Below, piece after piece: positions 30,109 through 30,427 of a DNA stretch of 30,427 nucleotides (position 1 is its first letter; each line of letters begins with the position of its first letter). The notes beneath the pieces were generated by a model. The model saw only the letters and a list, made by a program, of their open reading frames with translations, searched no databases and had not been told where the DNA came from. A program made the position numbers and the translations under genes. The stretch lies in the NCBI GenBank assembly GCA_900541145.1, contig UQIH01000024.1:1-30427 (forward strand), in the 5' to 3' direction. The DNA comes from an uncultured Collinsella sp. (GTDB lineage: Bacteria; Actinomycetota; Coriobacteriia; Coriobacteriales; Coriobacteriaceae).

Positions 30109-30427
30109 CGAGGTCAGAATGACCCTGACCTGTGCTTAATTTGTTAAAACACGCGCAGATAGCGCAAGTAGCGCATTTCTGCATTTGCAAATTTTACCAG
30201 CGCAGCGCGGTCTGTCCAGATAGCATATTTTCGGCTTCGAGGAGCGCGGTGCAGCCAATGACTTAATCAACGGGGGTGGGAGCCCCGAATCGTCGTCTCT
30301 CTGGGTTCCCGCAGGTGGGCCCTTCTGTTTCTAATCAACTGCGGATTCAGGAGCTATGTGGTCAATATAATACCGTTGAACCCGCATATCGATACCGCTC
30401 AGCCATTCGCCTCGCCCCCGCCGCGCG
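30109..30427. other. Non-coding end of window, possible structured RNA
   Basis: No plausible reading frame covers this stretch. The - strand has a TATTAT element near 30367-30372. Below it, a segment of about 150 nt has ends that pair (CCACATAGC near 30360 with GCTATCTGG near 30216-30224, 8 of 9) and internal G/C-rich hairpins. An unidentified small RNA is possible. I cannot match it to 6S, SRP, tmRNA or RNase P RNA. Confidence 0.3.

Noticed and set aside
30040..30140. Intact tRNA gene on the - strand
   Set aside because: Only the 3' part fits. The best 5' alignment is about 7 nt short, the acceptor pairs at 5 of 7 positions and the anticodon stem fails.
30205..30372. 6S RNA
   Set aside because: Length and position would allow it, but I could not recognise the usual 5' sequence or the central bubble, so it is kept only as an unidentified candidate.

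Overview
The window reads as a chromosomal segment of a coriobacterium (Actinomycetota), most likely Collinsella or a close relative. This rests on moderately high GC with GC-rich third positions and on actinobacterial neighbourhoods: lexA / LysM gene / nrdR, and pgsA / GarA-like FHA protein / FtsR-like MerR. It also rests on a Gram-positive RNase J and RNase Y pair next to recA and miaAB. The genus call is an inference from content and order, not a database match. Gene space is ordinary core genome; the unusual material is mostly non-coding.

Left part (1-18372, + strand). RNase J, a TTG-started FtsK/SpoIIIE translocase, a RodZ-like membrane HTH protein with an Arg/Gly-rich linker, YajQ, RimO, PgsA and PncC (CinA C-terminal domain) form one close-packed run. 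An SOS-type promoter follows, with a LexA box inside its -35/-10 spacer, driving recA-recX. A strong separate promoter precedes RNase Y, which abuts an unrecognised Bergerat-fold (GHKL) ATPase. SpoVS, MiaB, MiaA and HflX follow, the last three joined by TAATG stop/start overlaps. The mutSL genes often found between miaB and miaA are absent here.

Middle part (18357-21261). lexA and a small HGSNAT-type membrane protein read leftward. A LysM membrane protein (YneA/ChiZ/DivS-like SOS division inhibitor candidate), nrdR and dut read rightward. Three LexA-type boxes lie in the lexA-LysM divergent region. A perfect 12-bp inverted repeat masks the nrdR start codon.

Intergenic 21262-21715 holds the most unusual structure: two long hairpins in opposite orientation with nearly identical 36-nt loops and different but compensating stems, plus a third half copy and a separate terminator hairpin. 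The pattern fits an undescribed palindromic repeat or structured RNA/DNA element.

Right part (21716-30427). There is a leftward MGDG-synthase-type glycosyltransferase, a rightward thioredoxin reductase and DUF1836 regulator, and a leftward DegV protein with an elaborate palindromic promoter region. A leftward operon follows: pgsA paralogue, FHA (GarA/OdhI-like), MerR (FtsR-like), apt and an NlpC/P60 hydrolase. The last 600 bp carry no convincing gene but hold two large hairpins, an intrinsic terminator on the - strand, and the 3' part of a tRNA-Pro(GGG) whose 5' half is missing, possibly an attachment-site scar.
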